The position numbers were made by a program, and so were the translations under genes. Below are positions 61,875 to 64,000 of a stretch of 64,000 nt of DNA, piece after piece. The first letter of the stretch is position 1. Each line of letters starts with the position of its first letter. Under the pieces are notes generated by a model, which did not search any database, was not told where the DNA came from, and saw only the letters and a program-made list of their open reading frames with translations. The stretch is from the NCBI GenBank assembly GCA_018657495.1, contig JABHXA010000004.1, positions 1-64,000 of the forward strand, in the 5' to 3' direction. The stretch comes from Fidelibacterota bacterium. Its GTDB lineage: Bacteria; Fidelibacterota; Marinisomatia; SCGC-AAA003-L08; JACNLC01.

Positions 61875-63035
61875 ATGAAAAATATAACAAAATTAATTAC
61901 GATCATTATTAGTCTATTAGTCGCAACGAGTATGATCTCAGCGGCGGCCAGCGACCAAATATATAAAAATATTCGGGTACAGGAAAAAATTCTTAACACA
62001 ATTTTAGAAGATGAAACAGACTATTCAGTTGAAAACGATATTAAAGGATTGTACCTTGAAGGTCTTGGTGCCATATTTACCGTAAATGTCAGCGAAGGGT
62101 ATGAAGCCCATTTTAATTTCAATGGTTTCAATAATTTCAATATGAAATTTTCAGAAAATATCTTTGCATTAGACATGGATGATTTTGATATGAGTTGGGT
62201 ATCTGAAGAAGATGAAGATGATGAAGAAGATGATGATGAAGAGGATGAAAAAGATAGTAACGATGAACCCCAAGTTTCAAAAGAGGATTTGGAGAAAGAA
62301 AGACAAGAAAAGCTGGAAGAATTCCATGATCTGATAAAAAATTATATTTCGGATTACGGTCCACTGATAGATATTCCTGAATCTGAAATAATGATCATAA
62401 AAGTTAAAATGGAAAATTCTATTTTTAATACTGATAACGATGAAGAATATGAATATAGTGTCAGCGGCAAGAATCTTAGTAAAAGTCGTAAAGGAAAATT
62501 AGATAGGAAGAAGCTATATCAAAGCATTGATCGGAAAAACGCTGAGGATTCTGGAAACTCACAAAGAGATATCAAAATCATGAGAAATATTTTGAATACT
62601 GTCATATCTCCTGAGACAAATGGCAGCATGGTCAATATACTATCGGGTAATGGGAGCTGGGAAACATATATCCCTGGATATGGAGTAGTCTTTTTTGATG
62701 ATGTCTCCACAGGATTACATTTTTTTGCTGATACCGGTATATGGACATCCAGCGGTCACAATACAATAATCATTGATGACGACGGACATCATGAATCTAA
62801 AGGTGAAAATCATAAAGATTTGGAAGCAGATGTGTCAGAATTGATGGCATCATACGCAACCACCCTGAAGTCATTAAAAAATGACGAGAATATGGTTGTT
62901 GCTTTAAAAATGGATGATGACTCAGATGAAGATGAACCAGGGCTCATTATCCTTAAATTAAATAAATCTGATATTGACAAATACAGCAATTCTGTTGAAG
63001 ACCTGAAAAGTAAGATTAACGTAACAAAAATTTAG
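61875..63035 (+). CDS. Exported acidic protein in an ECF sigma operon
   Basis: The 386-residue protein has a signal peptide (about residues 1-26, ending SAAAS). A nearly pure Asp/Glu stretch lies near 108-133, and most of the rest is charged and rich in helices. It is cotranscribed with the sigma and anti-sigma genes, so it is probably part of the same envelope response. I recognise no family. Confidence 0.75.
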   Translation: MKNITKLITIIISLLVATSMISAAASDQIYKNIRVQEKILNTILEDETDYSVENDIKGLYLEGLGAIFTVNVSEGYEAHFNFNGFNNFNMKFSENIFALDMDDFDMSWVSEEDEDDEEDDDEEDEKDSNDEPQVSKEDLEKERQEKLEEFHDLIKNYISDYGPLIDIPESEIMIIKVKMENSIFNTDNDEEYEYSVSGKNLSKSRKGKLDRKKLYQSIDRKNAEDSGNSQRDIKIMRNILNTVISPETNGSMVNILSGNGSWETYIPGYGVVFFDDVSTGLHFFADTGIWTSSGHNTIIIDDDGHHESKGENHKDLEADVSELMASYATTLKSLKNDENMVVALKMDDDSDEDEPGLIILKLNKSDIDKYSNSVEDLKSKINVTKI

Positions 63036-63398
63036 TTTAGACTAAAATAGATTTTTACCCTCCATCGTATTATCGTGTATATATCCCGGTAGTACGATGG
63101 CGGTTGTTTCCCTTCCTCCACATATCAATCTTCAAATAATCTCCAAAATACCATTACAATTATTCCAATAAATGAAAATGATCAGACCACATCAACTTAT
63201 TTGATCTACTGTTTTATTAATAAATGAACCTTTTGTTTGAATTAGATAAAATTGTCTAATTTTATTCTGATTTGGTAAATAGTTTTCTCGATAATAAATT
63301 AAGTTTACCAGTAATCCATCAAAAAAAATGAGAATTATAGGATATTCTCAGTATTAATCTTTAATGAGAAATCGGTTCAAACAACCACAATATCATAT
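63036..63398. other. Intergenic region, 363 nt
   Basis: An 8-bp inverted repeat, CCATCGTA (63062-63069) and TACGATGG (63093-63100), with a 23-nt loop lies near the start, about 27 nt after the previous stop. No T-run follows directly, so termination is uncertain. The rest is AT-rich without recognisable genes. Confidence 0.45.
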
Positions 63399-64000
63399 AT
63401 GAAAATACTTACATTAATTATGGCCATTTTATTATCTGTAACAGAAGAATTAACCGCTAATGATCAGCTGTTGATAAATGCATATAATAGGTCTTCACAA
63501 TCATTGGATGGTCAATGGAACTATATAATAGATCCGTATGAGAATGGCTATTATAATTATAGGTACGAACCATTCGAAAAACAAAAATACCCTGGTAGGG
63601 GAGCTTTTTTTCTCAACTCCAAATCCAACAACAAATCAGATTTAATAGAATATGATTTTGATAAATCAGAAACTATTTCTGTCCCAGGTGACTGGAATAC
63701 ACAGAAAAAAGAATTGCTATATTATGAAGGTACAGTTTGGTATAAAAAATCATTTGACTATATTAAATCAAACAAAACAAATCGTGTTTTTGTATATTTT
63801 GGCGCTTCGAATTATGAAACGGATGTATACCTCAATGGTGTAAAGCTGGGGAATCACGTCGGTGGATTCACACCATTTAACTATGATATCACCGATTTAA
63901 TAACGGACGAAGGGAATTTTTTAATTGTCAAAGTGGATAATAAAAGAAAGAAGGAGGGGGTTCCAACACTCAATACAGATTGGTGGAATTATGGAGGCCT
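63399..64000 (+). CDS. Glycoside hydrolase family 2 protein, N-terminal part (runs off window)
   Basis: About 200 codons are present from the ATG at 63399. A signal peptide (about 1-20, ending LTAN) is followed by the GH2 sugar-binding jelly-roll: SLDGQWNYIIDPYENGYY, SVPGDWNTQKKELLYYEGTVWYKKSF, VYFGASNYETDVYLNGVKLG, and HVGGFTPFNYDIT. GH2 enzymes include beta-glucuronidases, beta-galactosidases and mannosidases; the beta-glucuronidase-like spacing is suggestive only. The catalytic domain lies beyond the window. An extracytoplasmic location indicates polysaccharide breakdown. Confidence 0.88.
   Translation, partial: MKILTLIMAILLSVTEELTANDQLLINAYNRSSQSLDGQWNYIIDPYENGYYNYRYEPFEKQKYPGRGAFFLNSKSNNKSDLIEYDFDKSETISVPGDWNTQKKELLYYEGTVWYKKSFDYIKSNKTNRVFVYFGASNYETDVYLNGVKLGNHVGGFTPFNYDITDLITDEGNFLIVKVDNKRKKEGVPTLNTDWWNYGG

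Overview
This 64 kb window looks like chromosomal DNA of a low-GC, Gram-negative-type bacterium of the Fibrobacteres-Chlorobi-Bacteroidetes neighbourhood, most likely Candidatus Marinimicrobia (Neomarinimicrobiota, SAR406). The assignment is inference. It rests on secreted proteins with dockerin tails, cohesin-like and FN3 surface modules, CTDPxAxNYxPxA repeats, the long form of IspG, and outer-membrane TPR/LysM lipoproteins. No phage, IS element or CRISPR array was seen.

Layout: (1) 1-11601, minus strand: one uninterrupted reading frame of 3867 codons that runs off the left edge, encoding a giant secreted multidomain protein. (2) 12.0-16.0 kb: a UbiA-family prenyltransferase, then the overlapping pyrR-pyrB-pyrC operon. 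(3) 16.2-20.1 kb: rplM-rpsI-rpsB-tsf-pyrH-frr and tRNA-Gly(CCC). (4) 20.5-29.9 kb: a Spondin_N lipoprotein, an exported MsrB, a two-component system, a membrane protein, an FAD oxidoreductase fused to a cyclic-nucleotide-binding domain, an SRPBCC protein, a lipoprotein and YhbY. (5) 30.0-33.6 kb: a C25 (gingipain-type) peptidase homologue with a dockerin tail. (6) 33.7-43.6 kb: sodium-solute symporter, RND/MMPL exporter, a divergent ketol-acid-reductoisomerase-like protein, a TPR protein, ispG, a ComM/YifB ATPase and dut. (7) 43.7-48.3 kb: groES-groEL, a DUF2461 protein, a PpiD-like membrane chaperone and tRNA-Ala(GGC). (8) 48.4-50.5 kb: rhodanese, MauE/DoxX-like membrane protein and a UshA-like secreted protein interrupted by an in-frame TGA. 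(9) 50.6-50.9 kb: tRNA-Gly(GCC), tRNA-Cys and tRNA-Leu. (10) 50.9-55.2 kb: a sparse accessory stretch with small secreted and membrane proteins. (11) 55.3-60.5 kb: TPR-LysM lipoprotein, pyrK, pyrD and an RlpA-like lipoprotein. (12) 60.6-64 kb: ECF sigma factor, anti-sigma factor, an acidic exported protein and the start of a glycoside hydrolase family 2 protein.

The most notable result is the gene at 49402-50532. Its codon 44 is TGA, exactly where I recall related proteins having the second Cys of a PCGC motif. The TGA is followed after 18 nt by the apical loop of a GC-rich hairpin carrying GGUCU, the loop and spacing of the E. coli fdhF SECIS. I read it as a selenoprotein with a Cys-Gly-Sec motif. 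A conventional gene caller would report only the part from 49720 and lose the signal peptide and redox motif. It follows a periplasmic-type rhodanese and a MauE-like protein with a Cys-x-Cys pair, which together suggest an envelope thiol/selenol redox unit.

Pyrimidine metabolism is unusually well represented (pyrR, pyrB, pyrC, pyrH, dut, pyrK, pyrD), spread over four operons. Several proteins have lost family catalytic residues: the KARI-like protein, the C25 peptidase homologue and the PpiD-like protein.
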